A stretch of 64,000 nt of DNA from Paraburkholderia phosphatilytica. GTDB taxonomy: Bacteria; Pseudomonadota; Gammaproteobacteria; Burkholderiales; Burkholderiaceae. The first letter of the stretch is position 1, and each line of letters begins with the position of its first letter. The notes under the pieces are model-generated. The model saw only the letters and a program-made list of their open reading frames with translations, ran no database searches and was not told where the DNA came from. The stretch covers positions 62,001 to 126,000 of the forward strand of contig NZ_QQOA01000016.1 in assembly GCF_003443895.1 (NCBI RefSeq). The letters run 5' to 3'. Shown piece after piece: positions 50,676-60,620 of this stretch. The translations under genes were made by a program, and so were the position numbers.

Positions 50676-51680
50676 TCAATCCGATTCGACCTGAGGTCCA
50701 CTCGTAGCCGGCGTCGGCTCCGGCGCACCAACCGCAGCGCCACTAGCCGGCGTCAAAGCACCCGCACCACCACCCGCAGTCTTCACCGGCACAACCCCCG
50801 CCAAAAACTTCTGCACATGCGGCAACCAGATCGGAATCGACCGCTCGACACTGAACATCCCATGCCCGTTCTGCCCAAACGGCGCTTCCATCACGAACTC
50901 ACCACGCCCACCCGCCGCCTGAAACGCGGCAAACCAGCTACGCGTGTAGTCCGGCGCAAAGTATTTGTCGTTCTCGACGTAATGCCACAGCACCGGCACG
51001 CGCGTGGTCGAAGCGAAATGGCCGATCGTCTTCGCCATGTTTTCCGGCGCGCATGGCTCACCAGGATGCTTGACCGGATCGCCGCCGCGCCCACCTGAAA
51101 AGTTCACGACCGCAACGAGCCCCGGCGGATCGAAGCTCGCGGCAGCGAGCGAAGCGAAGCCGCCGGCGGACTGTCCAACCAGCACGACATGATGCTTGTC
51201 GACCTGAGGCAGCGTATCGGCATACGCGATGGTGGCGAGAATATCCTGCGCGGCCGCTTTGCCTGCGGCTTCGTAATCGGCGCCGTGGCACGAGCCCGCG
51301 TCTTCGGCGAACGTGCCGCCTGTGGCGCCGTAGCCGCGACGAATCGGCACGATCACCATGAACCCCATGCGCACGAATTCACGAATCTGCGGTACTTCGC
51401 GATAGCGTCCGACCTTCACGCGGTCGCGCGCATTCGGTGGATTGCCGTGACTGAGCACGATCAACGGAAACGGGCCAGGGCCATCGGGCTGCCAGGTTGT
51501 TGCAACAAGCTCGCGATGCGAGTCGCCGAAGAAACCATGTTCGGTCATCGGCACGTGCACGATGGTCTCGTGCAGATCGGTCGCCAATGGGCCGGTGTCG
51601 TCAGCAAAGGCCGGCGCAACAGCGGACAACGCAGCAGCCACTGCCATCCCCCAGACAAGACCTGCAAGCCTCACCCGCAT
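50676..51680 (-). CDS. Exported alpha/beta hydrolase (dienelactone hydrolase-like)
   Basis: A 334-residue protein with a signal peptide (MRVRLAGLVWGMAVAAALSA, cleavage after AFA). The alpha/beta-hydrolase core shows PLIVLSHGNPP (oxyanion strand), the nucleophile elbow GQSAGG with Ser, YVENDKYFAP (acid) and GQNGHGMF (His). The last 35 residues are a Gly/Ala/Pro-rich tail. ATG 51680, with a GAGGGGAAG site, begins the signal peptide. A secreted or periplasmic esterase or peptidase-like role is likely, with no clue to substrate. The DUF429 gene overlaps its end. Confidence 0.85.
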   Translation of the reverse strand: MRVRLAGLVWGMAVAAALSAVAPAFADDTGPLATDLHETIVHVPMTEHGFFGDSHRELVATTWQPDGPGPFPLIVLSHGNPPNARDRVKVGRYREVPQIREFVRMGFMVIVPIRRGYGATGGTFAEDAGSCHGADYEAAGKAAAQDILATIAYADTLPQVDKHHVVLVGQSAGGFASLAAASFDPPGLVAVVNFSGGRGGDPVKHPGEPCAPENMAKTIGHFASTTRVPVLWHYVENDKYFAPDYTRSWFAAFQAAGGRGEFVMEAPFGQNGHGMFSVERSIPIWLPHVQKFLAGVVPVKTAGGGAGALTPASGAAVGAPEPTPATSGPQVESD

Positions 51681-51751
51681 CCAGCTTCCCCTCGTTCGTT
51701 CAAACCTTGTCAGCCACAGCCAGCGGCAACCGCGCTTCGACCAAACCGAAG

Positions 51752-52372
51752 TCAATCGAACTCCATCCCACCGTTCCGCCGCAACGCATCCAGCCGCACG
51801 ATCTGCTCCGGCAGAATGCGTCCCATCGAAAGCGGCGGCAGCTTGTCGATGTCGAAGAAGCCGACCTCGCTGGTCTCGACGCCGATCACATCGCCGCGCG
51901 TCGTTGCAACGATTTCGCCAAGCATCACGAGCTTCCAGATATGAAAGACGCTAGGCGGATGCGGATGCTTGCGGTTGTCCCACACCGCGAGCAGGCGGTT
52001 CACGCGCACCGTGTATCCACTTTCTTCGCGCACCTCGCGCACGGCATTCTCCGCGGGCGTCGCGCCGACATCGGCCCATCCTCCGGGAATGGACCAGCAG
52101 CCATCCGCGGCTTCGCGCACGAGCAGGATTTGCCCGGCATCGTTGAACACCGCGCAGCGCACGTCCAGCTTCGGGTTCGCGTAGCCCTCTTCCTGCAGGA
52201 ACAGCTCGGCGACCTGCGCCGTCTCCATGCCCGACAGTTCCGCAAGCTGTGCATGCGCGATGGCTGCGATTTCCTGGTATCGCTCCTTGTCGAACGTGCC
52301 CTCGGTGTAGTGGAGACCGCTCTGCGCGATCGCAAGGAGACGGCGGGCCTGTTCGAGTCGCGACGTAGACAC
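51752..52372 (-). CDS. NUDIX hydrolase
   Basis: A 206-residue NUDIX protein with an N-terminal helical extension (MSTSRLEQARRLLAIAQSGL, about 1-65) of the NUDIX_N_2 type found in pyrophosphohydrolases acting on sugar nucleotides. The NUDIX box is GGWADVGATPAENAVREVREESGY; the REVREES core is complete, while the first Glu of the consensus GX5E is replaced, as usual in this subgroup. The ATG at 52372 is the natural start. It is followed by the hydrolase gene after 71 bases. Confidence 0.9.
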   Translation of the reverse strand: MSTSRLEQARRLLAIAQSGLHYTEGTFDKERYQEIAAIAHAQLAELSGMETAQVAELFLQEEGYANPKLDVRCAVFNDAGQILLVREAADGCWSIPGGWADVGATPAENAVREVREESGYTVRVNRLLAVWDNRKHPHPPSVFHIWKLVMLGEIVATTRGDVIGVETSEVGFFDIDKLPPLSMGRILPEQIVRLDALRRNGGMEFD

Positions 52373-52587
52373 GGGTAGTGGCTCCAGAAAAGAGTTCGAT
52401 TCGATGCATCGCTTGCTTGCAGAAAGCTTGCGGCGAGCAGCATCGTGTTAACGATACCTGAGCGCGTCGCCGATTCGCTCGCATTCCCGATCCTTTCTCT
52501 GTAAGAATGGCAGCTTCCGCACGACTCACTCCCCGTTCGCCGCATCCGTTCGGGCTGCGGCACGCGATCGAGAGGAGAGCAGCGAAA

Positions 52588-53373
52588 GTGGACGACACGG
52601 ATATCGACTTCCATTGCACGATGTGCGGCAAGTGCTGCCACAACCTGCGCTTGCCGCTCACGGTCGGCGAAGCCATCGCATGGCTCGAGCGCGGCGACGA
52701 TGTCGACGTGCTGTGCGAGGCGTTGCCGTGGCCGGTCGAGCCCGATGCGTCCAATGCCGAAGCGATCTATCGTCGCCAGCGTTCGTCCCCGACGACGAGC
52801 GGCTCGCTCCCCACGCGCATCCAGATCGTGCTTGCGGCGTCGTTCGCTGGGCCGTGCCCGAATCTCGGCGAAGGCAACGTGTGCGGCATCTACGATGACC
52901 GCCCGCTCGTGTGCCGCATCTATCCGGCCGAAATGAATCCGTTCGTTCGCCTCGCGCCCGAACACAAGGCGTGTCCGCCGGATGCGTGGCAAGGCGCGCC
53001 GCTGACGCGCGGTGGCCGCATCGTCGATGCAGCGATGGTCGAACTGATCGAGCGCTCGCAGCTCGCCAGTCGGCAGGAGATCGAAACGAAAATGAAAGTG
53101 TGCGTGGCGCTCGGTCTGCACGAAGCCGCGCTCGCGAACGAAGGTTTCGTGATCCATGCTCCGGAGCGAAGCGTGTTGCTCGATGCGCTGAAGCATTCCA
53201 CGCAGTCCACGGGCGCCATGTCATCGGCCAACGGAGACTGGACCTACGTGTCGAACCGCATGAAGACCGTCAACGCGCTGAAGTCGGTTGGCGCGACGAG
53301 CGTGTTCGCCGATACGTTCGACACCGAAGCACACCAGTATCTCGGCTTTTTCGAAGCCGCAGCGGAAGCCTGA
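52588..53373 (+). CDS. YkgJ family cysteine-cluster protein
   Basis: A 261-residue protein of the YkgJ/Fe-S-oxidoreductase-like family. The N-terminal motif FHCTMCGKCCHNLRL (Cys-x-x-Cys-x-x-Cys-Cys) and the later CPNLGEGNVCGIYDDRPLVCRIYP give the eight-Cys pattern that may bind zinc or iron-sulphur. I prefer GTG 52588, preceded by GAGAGGAGAG; ATG 52507 gives a 27-residue basic extension without a ribosome site. The C-terminal 90 residues are variable. Its function is unknown. It is divergent from the NUDIX gene. Confidence 0.82.
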   Translation: MDDTDIDFHCTMCGKCCHNLRLPLTVGEAIAWLERGDDVDVLCEALPWPVEPDASNAEAIYRRQRSSPTTSGSLPTRIQIVLAASFAGPCPNLGEGNVCGIYDDRPLVCRIYPAEMNPFVRLAPEHKACPPDAWQGAPLTRGGRIVDAAMVELIERSQLASRQEIETKMKVCVALGLHEAALANEGFVIHAPERSVLLDALKHSTQSTGAMSSANGDWTYVSNRMKTVNALKSVGATSVFADTFDTEAHQYLGFFEAAAEA

Positions 53374-53715
53374 AGCGGCTACTTAATTTTTCGTAATACG
53401 AAGCGCCCGTTTATGGCAGCTTTGCCATTCTGGCGCCATCGATCTGTTAGTGCCAGGCAACTAGCATAGACCCCAGTCACCGAGCGACGTGTACCGTCTC
53501 GGTCGATCAGCATGTGCCGTGCTGGAGGGTGTCTGCACCGGCTTTCTGTGTCGCGCGCGCCGCGCTGTGGTGTCGCGCCGCCATCGCGCGACCGGCCGGC
53601 GCTGCGCTCGAACTGCTTCGTGACGTAGGTCGCGCAAGCATCCATCGGGTTGCGCTCACGCAACTGCTCACGGCGGCGTCCTTTCGCTCCCCGCTTCCTT
53701 TTCGGGCACGTTTCA
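53374..53715. other. Intergenic region before the RND efflux operon
   Basis: These 342 bases hold the presumed promoter of the efflux operon. I see one inverted repeat (CCGAG at 53478-53482 facing CTCGG at 53496-53500) but no convincing promoter boxes or terminator. No ORF is credible. Confidence 0.35.
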
Positions 53716-56700
53716 ATGTGGATTGTCAACGTTGCACTCAAGCGGCCGTACACGTTCATCGTGATGGCCATCCTGATCCTGCTGGCGACGCCGTTCGTCC
53801 TGTACACGACGCCGGTTGACGTGTTGCCCGAGATCAACATCCCGGTCGTCAGCATCATCTGGAGCTACACGGGTCTGTCCGCGGAGGACATGGCCAACCG
53901 CATCACGTCGGTCAACGAGCGCAGCCTGACCACCACCGTTAACGACATCGAGCACATCGAGTCGCAATCGCTGCAGGGCATCGCGATCATCAAACTGTTC
54001 CTGCAACCCAACGCGAACATCCAGACCGCGATCGCGCAGACGGTTGCGGTCGAGCAGGCGCAGCTGAAGCAGATGCCGCCGGGTGCGACGCCGCCGCTCG
54101 TGATCAGCTATTCGGCGTCGAGCATTCCGGTGATCCAGCTCGGCATGTCGAGCCCGCGTCTGTCGGAACAGGACCTCAACGATCTCGCGCTGAACTTCCT
54201 GCGCCCGCAGCTCGTGACGATTCCCGGCGCGGCCGTGCCGTATCCGTATGGCGGCAAGACGCGCCTGATTTCGGTCGACCTCGACACGCACGCGCTGCTC
54301 GCGAAAGGGCTCACGCCGCTCGATGTGGTGAACGCGGTCAACGCGCAGAACCTGATCCTGCCGACAGGTACCGCGAAGGTGGGCCCGAAGGAATACACGG
54401 TGGACATGAACGGCTCGCCCACCACCATCGAGGGGCTGAACGACATACCCGTGCGAACGGTGAATGGTGCGACCACCTATCTGCGCGAAGTGGCGCACGT
54501 GCGTGACGGCTTCTCGCCGCAGACCAACGTGGTGCGTGAAAACGGCCATCGCGGCGTGCTGATCTCGATCCTCAAGACAGGCAGCTCGTCGACGCTATCG
54601 ATCGTGAACGCGCTGCATGCGCTGCTGCCAACGGCGCGCGCGCAGTTGCCGCAGGACCTGAGCCTCACGGCGCTGTTCGATCAGTCGGTGTTCGTTAAGG
54701 CATCGATTGCGGGCGTGGTGCGCGAAGCGGTGATCGCTGCGGCGCTGACCGCGATGATGATCCTGCTGTTTCTCGGCAACTGGCGCAGCACCTGCATCAT
54801 CGCGATCTCGATTCCGCTGTCCATCCTGAGTTCGCTGATCGCGCTGCACGCTTTAGGGCAGACGATCAACATCATGACGCTGGGCGGCCTCGCGCTCGCG
54901 GTGGGTATTCTCGTCGACGATGCGACGGTGACGATCGAGAACATCGAGCGGCACCTGCATATGGGCACGAATCTGCACGACGCGATCCTTGAAGGCGCGG
55001 GCGAAATCGCGGTGCCCGCGCTGGTGTCGACGCTGTGTATCTGTATCGTGTTCGTGCCGATGTTCTTTCTGACCGGCGTGGCGCGCTATCTGTTCGTGCC
55101 GCTCGCCGAAGCGGTGGTGTTCGCGATGCTCGCTTCGTACGTGCTGTCGCGTACGCTCGTGCCGACGCTCGCGATGCTGCTGATGGGCCACGCGCACAAA
55201 CCGAAGAAGGGCAAAGCGAAGTACGCGAGGCCCAATCTCTTCATGCGTCTGTATCACCGCTTCGACAAGGCGTTCGAGCGCATGCGCGGCGGCTACATCA
55301 TGATCCTGAGCAGCCTGCTGGTACGCCGCAAGATGTTCACGTCGTGCTTCCTCGCGTTCTGCGTGCTGTCGCTCGGTCTCGTGTTCGTGCTCGGCGAGGA
55401 CTTCTTCCCGACCGTCGACGCGGGCGACATCCGCCTGCATATGCGTGCGCCTACCGGCACCCGCATCGAAGAAACCGCGCGCCTCGCGGATCAGGTCGAA
55501 AAGGTGATCCGCCAGGTGGTGCCCGCGAACGAGCTCGGCACGATTCTCGACAACCTGGGCCTGCCGTATAGCGGCATCAACCTGTCGTACAGCAACGCGG
55601 GCACGATCGGCACGCTCGACGGCGAGATTCAGGTCGCGCTGAACGAAAGCCATCATCCGAGCCAGATCTACATCGACAAGCTGCGCGCGATGCTGCCGCG
55701 CCTCTTCCCGGGCACGGAGTTCTTCTTCCAGCCCGCGGACATCGTCACGCAGATCCTGAACTTCGGCTTGCCGGCTGCCGTCGACGTGCAGATCTCGGGC
55801 ACGAACCAGAGCGGCAATCTGCAGGTGGCGCGCGAGCTGATGAAGCAGATCAAGCAGATTCCCGGCAACGTGGATACGCACATCCAGCAGAAGCAGGACG
55901 AGCCGGTCATTGATCTCACGATGGACCGCACGCGTCTGCAGCAGCTGAACCTGAGCGCCGCGAACGTCGCACAGAACCTGCTGATTTCGCTGTCCGGCAG
56001 CTCGCAGACCTCGCCGGGCTTCTGGTACAACCCGCGCAACGGCGTCGAATACAACCTCGCGATCCAGACGCCGCAATACCTCATATCGTCGATCGACGCG
56101 CTGATGCGAACGCCGGTGTCGTCCGCGCTTACGGGCCCGACGCAGCTGCTCGGCAACCTCGTGCGAGTGCATCAGAAGAGCCAGTTCGCGGTGGTCACGC
56201 ACTACAACATCCGCCCGGTGATCGACGTGTACGTCAGCGTGGAAGGTCGCGATCTCGGCAGCGTCGCGTCGCAGATCAACAGGCTCGTCGACAAGGCGCG
56301 CGCCACGCTGCCGCGCGGCAGCCAGATCACGGTGCGCGGCCAGGTGCAGACGATGCGTACGTCGTATCTCGGCCTGGGTCTTGGCGTCGCGATGGCGATC
56401 GTGCTCGTGTATCTGCTGATCGTCGTCAACTTCCAGTCGTGGATCGACCCGCTGATCATCATCAGCGCGCTGCCCGCGGCGCTCGCCGGCATCGTGTGGA
56501 TGCTCTTCATCACCGGCACTCACATGAGCGTGCCCGCGCTGACCGGCGCAATCATGACGATGGGCGTCGCGACCGCGAACTCGATCCTGATGGTGGCGTT
56601 CGCACGGCAACGTCTCGCGGCGGGCGCGCCGCCGCTCACCGCGGCGCTCGAAGCCGGCGCAAGCCGGATTCGCCCGGTGCTGATGACGGCGCTCGCGATG

Positions 56701-56943
56701 ATCATCGGCATGGTGCCGATGGCGCTCGGCATCGGCGAGGGCGCGGAGCAGAATGCGCCGCTCGGCCGCGCGGTGATCGGCGGCCTGATGTTTGCCACAG
56801 TGTCGACGCTGTTTTTCGTCCCGCTGCTGTACGCGGGCATCCATAGCCGCCTGGCGCGCCGCGAGGCACGTCGCCGGGCTGAGGAAGAGCTGGAAGACGA
56901 TGACGACGAAAGCGGTGCGTCGCCCTCTCATCCGCACGCGTAA
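53716..56943 (+). CDS. RND efflux pump inner-membrane permease
   Basis: A 1075-residue resistance-nodulation-division transporter of the AcrB/MdtB/HAE-type. N-terminal helix RPYTFIVMAILILLATPFVL is followed by the porter domain; TM4 has GGLALAVGILVDDATVTIENI with the conserved Asp pair (about 400-401) for proton relay, and a second half repeats the fold (VNFQSWIDPLIIISALPAAL). The C-terminus is a charged tail (ARREARRRAEEELEDDDDE). ATG 53716 gives MWIVNVALKRPYTF, the typical RND start. It exports drugs or toxic compounds with the adaptor and outer-membrane genes that follow. Substrates cannot be told from sequence. Confidence 0.94.
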   Translation: MWIVNVALKRPYTFIVMAILILLATPFVLYTTPVDVLPEINIPVVSIIWSYTGLSAEDMANRITSVNERSLTTTVNDIEHIESQSLQGIAIIKLFLQPNANIQTAIAQTVAVEQAQLKQMPPGATPPLVISYSASSIPVIQLGMSSPRLSEQDLNDLALNFLRPQLVTIPGAAVPYPYGGKTRLISVDLDTHALLAKGLTPLDVVNAVNAQNLILPTGTAKVGPKEYTVDMNGSPTTIEGLNDIPVRTVNGATTYLREVAHVRDGFSPQTNVVRENGHRGVLISILKTGSSSTLSIVNALHALLPTARAQLPQDLSLTALFDQSVFVKASIAGVVREAVIAAALTAMMILLFLGNWRSTCIIAISIPLSILSSLIALHALGQTINIMTLGGLALAVGILVDDATVTIENIERHLHMGTNLHDAILEGAGEIAVPALVSTLCICIVFVPMFFLTGVARYLFVPLAEAVVFAMLASYVLSRTLVPTLAMLLMGHAHKPKKGKAKYARPNLFMRLYHRFDKAFERMRGGYIMILSSLLVRRKMFTSCFLAFCVLSLGLVFVLGEDFFPTVDAGDIRLHMRAPTGTRIEETARLADQVEKVIRQVVPANELGTILDNLGLPYSGINLSYSNAGTIGTLDGEIQVALNESHHPSQIYIDKLRAMLPRLFPGTEFFFQPADIVTQILNFGLPAAVDVQISGTNQSGNLQVARELMKQIKQIPGNVDTHIQQKQDEPVIDLTMDRTRLQQLNLSAANVAQNLLISLSGSSQTSPGFWYNPRNGVEYNLAIQTPQYLISSIDALMRTPVSSALTGPTQLLGNLVRVHQKSQFAVVTHYNIRPVIDVYVSVEGRDLGSVASQINRLVDKARATLPRGSQITVRGQVQTMRTSYLGLGLGVAMAIVLVYLLIVVNFQSWIDPLIIISALPAALAGIVWMLFITGTHMSVPALTGAIMTMGVATANSILMVAFARQRLAAGAPPLTAALEAGASRIRPVLMTALAMIIGMVPMALGIGEGAEQNAPLGRAVIGGLMFATVSTLFFVPLLYAGIHSRLARREARRRAEEELEDDDDESGASPSHPHA

Positions 56944-56965
56944 AAGTTCTGGACGGCTGAACGAA

Positions 56966-58231
56966 ATGACTGAGAAAACCCACGCCTCGCTGGCAATCCC
57001 GGCACTGGACACCGAAGACGGACACGCGCTGCCTCCGCGTCATCGCGAATGGCGACGCGCGAAGATCGCAGTCGTGATCGTGCTGCTGCTGCTCGCGGCG
57101 GGCGCGCTGCGCACGGTGGTCGCAAACATCCTGCAAAGCCGCACGGTGGCGACGACGACCCAGCAGAACGCGAAGCAGTACGTCGACGTGGTCACGCCGA
57201 AGACCACCGAGGCCAGCGGCGCGACGCTGCTGCCGGGCACGCTGAGCGGCTATGTCGAATCGCCGATCTACGCGCGCGCGACTGGCTATCTGCTGCACTG
57301 GTACGTCGACATCGGCGCGCAGGTGAAGCAGGGGCAGCTGCTTGCCGAACTCGATACGCCCGAGATCGATCAGGAGCTCGCGCAGGCCGTTGCGCAACGC
57401 GACCAGATGAAGGCGAGCCTCGCGCTCGCGAAGACCTCGTACGATCGCTGGCAGCAGTTGCGGCAGCGCGATGCGGTCTCGCAGCAGGAACTCGACGAGC
57501 GGCAAAGCACGTACAACCAGGACGTCGCGAACCTTGAGGCTTCGAATGCGAACGTGGAGCGGCTGCGCCAGCTCGAATCGTTCAAGCGCATCGTCGCGCC
57601 GTTCACCGGCGTGATCACGCAGCGCAACGTCGACGTCGGCGACCTGATCGATGCGGGCAGCGGCACGAGCCGCGCGCTGTTCGCGATGGTGCAGTCCGAT
57701 CCGCTGCGCGTGTATGTGCAGTTGCCGCAGGCCTACGCGCAGAACGTGACGGTCGGGCAGGACGTCGTCGTCACGCAGGCCGAGCTGCCGGGCAAGGAAT
57801 TCCACGGCACGATCACGCACATCGCGGGCGCGATCGACGTGGCGACCCGCACGCTGCAGATCGAAGTGCGGCTGCCGAATCCGGACAACAAGCTGCGCCC
57901 GGGCGCGTATGTGCAGGTATCCGTGCCCGCGTCCGCGCAGGGCGAACTGACAGTGCCGGACAACGCGCTGCTGTTCCGCGCGCAAGGGCCGCAGTTCGCG
58001 GTGGTCGACGATAACGGCGTCGTGCATCTGAAGTCGATCACGATCGCGCAGGATCTCGGTCAGACGCTCGAAATCTCGAACGGCATCGCGCCGACCGATC
58101 GCATCATCATCAACCCGAGCGATTCGATCGACAACGGCGATCACGTCGTCGTGCAGGCGCAGAACGCGCCGCCCCAGCAGAAGCCGCAACCGCGCACGCA
58201 GCAGCAGGCGAAGAACGGAGGGCAGTCGTGA
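56966..58231 (+). CDS. RND efflux periplasmic adaptor (membrane fusion protein)
   Basis: A 421-residue HlyD/MFP protein: short cytoplasmic tail, one membrane anchor (KIAVVIVLLLLAAGALRTVV, about 33-52), beta-barrel and lipoyl domains (ARATGYLLHWYVDIGAQVKQGQLLAELDTPEID), a coiled-coil hairpin (about 135-205), and a C-terminal beta-barrel ending in a Gln/Pro-rich tail. It joins the permease to the outer-membrane component. ATG 56966 lies 22 bases after the permease stop. Its stop overlaps the nodT start (GTGA). Confidence 0.92.
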   Translation: MTEKTHASLAIPALDTEDGHALPPRHREWRRAKIAVVIVLLLLAAGALRTVVANILQSRTVATTTQQNAKQYVDVVTPKTTEASGATLLPGTLSGYVESPIYARATGYLLHWYVDIGAQVKQGQLLAELDTPEIDQELAQAVAQRDQMKASLALAKTSYDRWQQLRQRDAVSQQELDERQSTYNQDVANLEASNANVERLRQLESFKRIVAPFTGVITQRNVDVGDLIDAGSGTSRALFAMVQSDPLRVYVQLPQAYAQNVTVGQDVVVTQAELPGKEFHGTITHIAGAIDVATRTLQIEVRLPNPDNKLRPGAYVQVSVPASAQGELTVPDNALLFRAQGPQFAVVDDNGVVHLKSITIAQDLGQTLEISNGIAPTDRIIINPSDSIDNGDHVVVQAQNAPPQQKPQPRTQQQAKNGGQS

Positions 58232-59796
58232 AGTATCGCGCTCGTCTTTGCCCGCATCCTGCATTCGCGACGGCAATGTGCGCAGTGGCCAGCGCCGCGC
58301 TGCTGACCGCGTGCACGGTCGGGCCGGACTATAAGCAGCCGCATGTCGACGCGCCGCCCGCGTGGCACACGGAAGGCTATTGGCGCGTCGCGCAGCCGTC
58401 GCATGCGCCGCTCGATCCGGACTGGTGGAAGAGCTTTAGCGACGACACGTTGAACGGTCTGGAAACGCAGGCGCTCGCGCAGAACCAGACGCTCGTCGCG
58501 GCCAGCGCGCACTACGATCAGGCCCGCGCGACGCTCGCGAACAACGAGGCGCAGCGTTTGCCTGAAGTGGATCTGTCCGGTGCCGCGGCGCGCGAGAAGA
58601 TCTCGAAGAACCGGCCGCTCACGAATTACGGCACGCCGAATCAGTCGACGGTGCAGAACAGCCTGCAGATCGGCCCGACGGTCAACTACGACACCGACCT
58701 GTTCGGCCGCATCCGTCGCGAGGTGGAAGGCGCGAAGGCGTCGGCGGAACAATCGCGGGACGACCTTGCGAACGCGCGGCTCGTGCTCACCACCGATCTC
58801 GCGACCGACTACTTCTCGCTGCGCGAGCTCGACGCCGAGATCGACGTGCTGAACCAGTCGGTCGCGCTGCAGGAAAAAGCGCTCAACTACGTGAAGTCCG
58901 AGCATGAACTCGGCTCGGTGTCGGGCCTCGATCTGCTTCAGCAGCAGTCGCTGCTCGACTCCACCCGCGTGCAGGCCACGTTGCTCGTGAACCAGCGCGA
59001 GACCGAAGAGCACGCGATCGCGGCGCTCGTCGGCGTGCCCGCGCCGCAGTTCACGATCGCGCCGAAAGTCGTGCAGACCGCGGTGCCGGCGATTCCGCTC
59101 GGCGTGCCGAGCGACGTGCTGCAGCGGCGGCCCGACATTGCTTCGGCCGAACGCGCAATGGCCGCCGCGAACGCGCAGATCGGCGTCGCGAAGGCCGCGT
59201 TTTTCCCCAGCCTGACGCTCGTGCCGGGGCTCGGCTGGGAGAGCACGTCGTTCGCGAGTCTGCTGACGGCGCCGAGCCTGTTCTGGACGCTCGGTGCATC
59301 GCTGAGCCAGGTGGTGTTCGACGGCGGCCGGCGCGCGGCCAACGTCGATTTCGCGAGCGCGGGTTACAAGGCGGCGGAGGCGAACTACCGGCAGGCCGTG
59401 CTGACGGCGTTCCAGCAGGTGCAGGACGGCGTCACCGGTCTGTCGGTGCTCGACGACGCGTCGAAGCAGTCGAGCCAGGCCGTGGCCGACGCGCGCAAGC
59501 TGCTGTCGCTCGCGAACGACCGATACTCGGGCGGCCTCGTCGCGTACCTGGACGTGATCACCGCGCAGCAGTCGCTGCTGACGAGCGAGCGGCAGGACGT
59601 GCAGATCCACGGCCAGCAGATGTCGCTCGCGGTATCGCTGGTGAAGGCGCTCGGCGGCGGCTGGGATGGGTCGCAGCCGGCGGTGGCGGTGGGTGCATCG
59701 GGTGCATCGGGCGCGTCGGCTGCGTCGGGTATGGATGGAAAAGACACCGCACCGGGCACGCCCGTGCGGCAGGAGGCGATGAATCACGCGGACTGA
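58228..59796 (+). CDS. NodT-family RND efflux outer-membrane lipoprotein
   Basis: A 522-residue TolC/NodT-type channel with a lipoprotein signal (ASAALLTAC, lipobox L-L-T-A-C), start of mature protein TVGPDYKQPHVDAPPAW, and the family motif FSDDTLNGLETQALAQNQTL. The two helical repeat halves and the PDIASAERAMAAANAQIGVAKAAFFPSL block are present. The C-terminus carries a GAS/GAA tripeptide run (VGASGASGASAASG). The GTG start overlaps the adaptor stop. It completes the tripartite pump. Confidence 0.93.
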   Translation: MKYRARLCPHPAFATAMCAVASAALLTACTVGPDYKQPHVDAPPAWHTEGYWRVAQPSHAPLDPDWWKSFSDDTLNGLETQALAQNQTLVAASAHYDQARATLANNEAQRLPEVDLSGAAAREKISKNRPLTNYGTPNQSTVQNSLQIGPTVNYDTDLFGRIRREVEGAKASAEQSRDDLANARLVLTTDLATDYFSLRELDAEIDVLNQSVALQEKALNYVKSEHELGSVSGLDLLQQQSLLDSTRVQATLLVNQRETEEHAIAALVGVPAPQFTIAPKVVQTAVPAIPLGVPSDVLQRRPDIASAERAMAAANAQIGVAKAAFFPSLTLVPGLGWESTSFASLLTAPSLFWTLGASLSQVVFDGGRRAANVDFASAGYKAAEANYRQAVLTAFQQVQDGVTGLSVLDDASKQSSQAVADARKLLSLANDRYSGGLVAYLDVITAQQSLLTSERQDVQIHGQQMSLAVSLVKALGGGWDGSQPAVAVGASGASGASAASGMDGKDTAPGTPVRQEAMNHAD

Positions 59797-59867
59797 CCCG
59801 GTGCGGGCGGATTTGCGCGGAGGGCGGCGAGGGTGCCGCCCTGAAAGCGCTGGTTCAGCGTGTTTCG

Positions 59868-59873
59868 TATAAT
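59868..59873 (+). promoter_or_regulatory. Candidate -10 box upstream of the response regulator
   Basis: A perfect TATAAT, so that transcription would start near 59880 and leave an 18-base leader with the strong AGGGGAGGGG ribosome site. The -35 is weak. A GC hairpin (GGGCGGC 59822-59828 with GCCGCCC 59835-59841) after the nodT stop could end or slow the efflux transcript. Confidence 0.5.
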
Positions 59874-59897
59874 CGTAAGGTCAGGGGAGGGGCGCCA

Positions 59898-60584
59898 ATG
59901 AAGCTGCTCATCGTGGAAGACGAACTCAAGGTCGTGGATTACCTGCGCTCCGGGCTGACGGAGCAGGGCTGGGTCGTCGATGTCGCGCTAGACGGCGAGG
60001 AAGGCATGCATCTCGCCACCGAATTCGACTACGACGTGATCGTGCTCGACGTGATGCTGCCCAAGCGTGACGGCTTCAGCGTGCTCAAGGCGCTGCGCAT
60101 GCGCAAGCCCACACCGGTCATCATGCTCACCGCGCGCGACCACGTGAACGACCGCGTGCGCGGCCTGCGCGAAGGCGCGGACGACTATCTCACCAAGCCA
60201 TTCTCGTTCCTCGAACTCGTCGAGCGTCTGCATGCGCTCGCGCGCCGCACGCGTTCCCAGGAGTCCACGCTGATTTCGGTCGGCGATCTGTTCGTCGACC
60301 TGATTGGCCGGCGCGCAACGCGCGAAGGCGTGCGGCTCGATCTCACCGCGAAGGAATTTCAGCTGCTGAGCGTGCTGGCGCGCCGCCAGGGCGACATCCT
60401 GTCGAAGACGGCGATCACCGAACTCGTGTGGGACGTCAACTTCGACAGTCACACGAACGTGGTGGAAACCGCGATCAAGCGGCTGCGCGCGAAGCTCGAC
60501 GGACCGTTCCGCACCAAGCTGCTGCACACCGTGCGCGGCATGGGTTATGTGCTCGAAGTGCGTGAGGAGGCCGAAGCATCATGA
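59898..60584 (+). CDS. OmpR-family response regulator (IrlR/CusR-type)
   Basis: A 228-residue DNA-binding response regulator. The receiver domain has VEDE at the acidic pocket, phospho-acceptor Asp 51 (IVLDVMLPKRDG), and Lys near 101 (YLTKPFSFLELVERL). The C-terminal winged helix of the OmpR type contains LTAKEFQLLSVLARRQGD and VWDVNFDSHTNVVETAIKRLRAKLD. The gene follows the efflux operon after 101 bases and probably controls it together with the histidine kinase. The metal-sensing subgroup is suggested by overall similarity only. Confidence 0.92.
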   Translation: MKLLIVEDELKVVDYLRSGLTEQGWVVDVALDGEEGMHLATEFDYDVIVLDVMLPKRDGFSVLKALRMRKPTPVIMLTARDHVNDRVRGLREGADDYLTKPFSFLELVERLHALARRTRSQESTLISVGDLFVDLIGRRATREGVRLDLTAKEFQLLSVLARRQGDILSKTAITELVWDVNFDSHTNVVETAIKRLRAKLDGPFRTKLLHTVRGMGYVLEVREEAEAS

Positions 60585-60620
60585 GTGGCCTCTACACGCG
60601 CGCTAGCTAGGACAGGCATC

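Noticed and set aside
54853..57012. 719-codon minus-strand ORF opposite the RND permease
   Set aside because: Antisense shadow, extremely rich in His and Arg, no family features.
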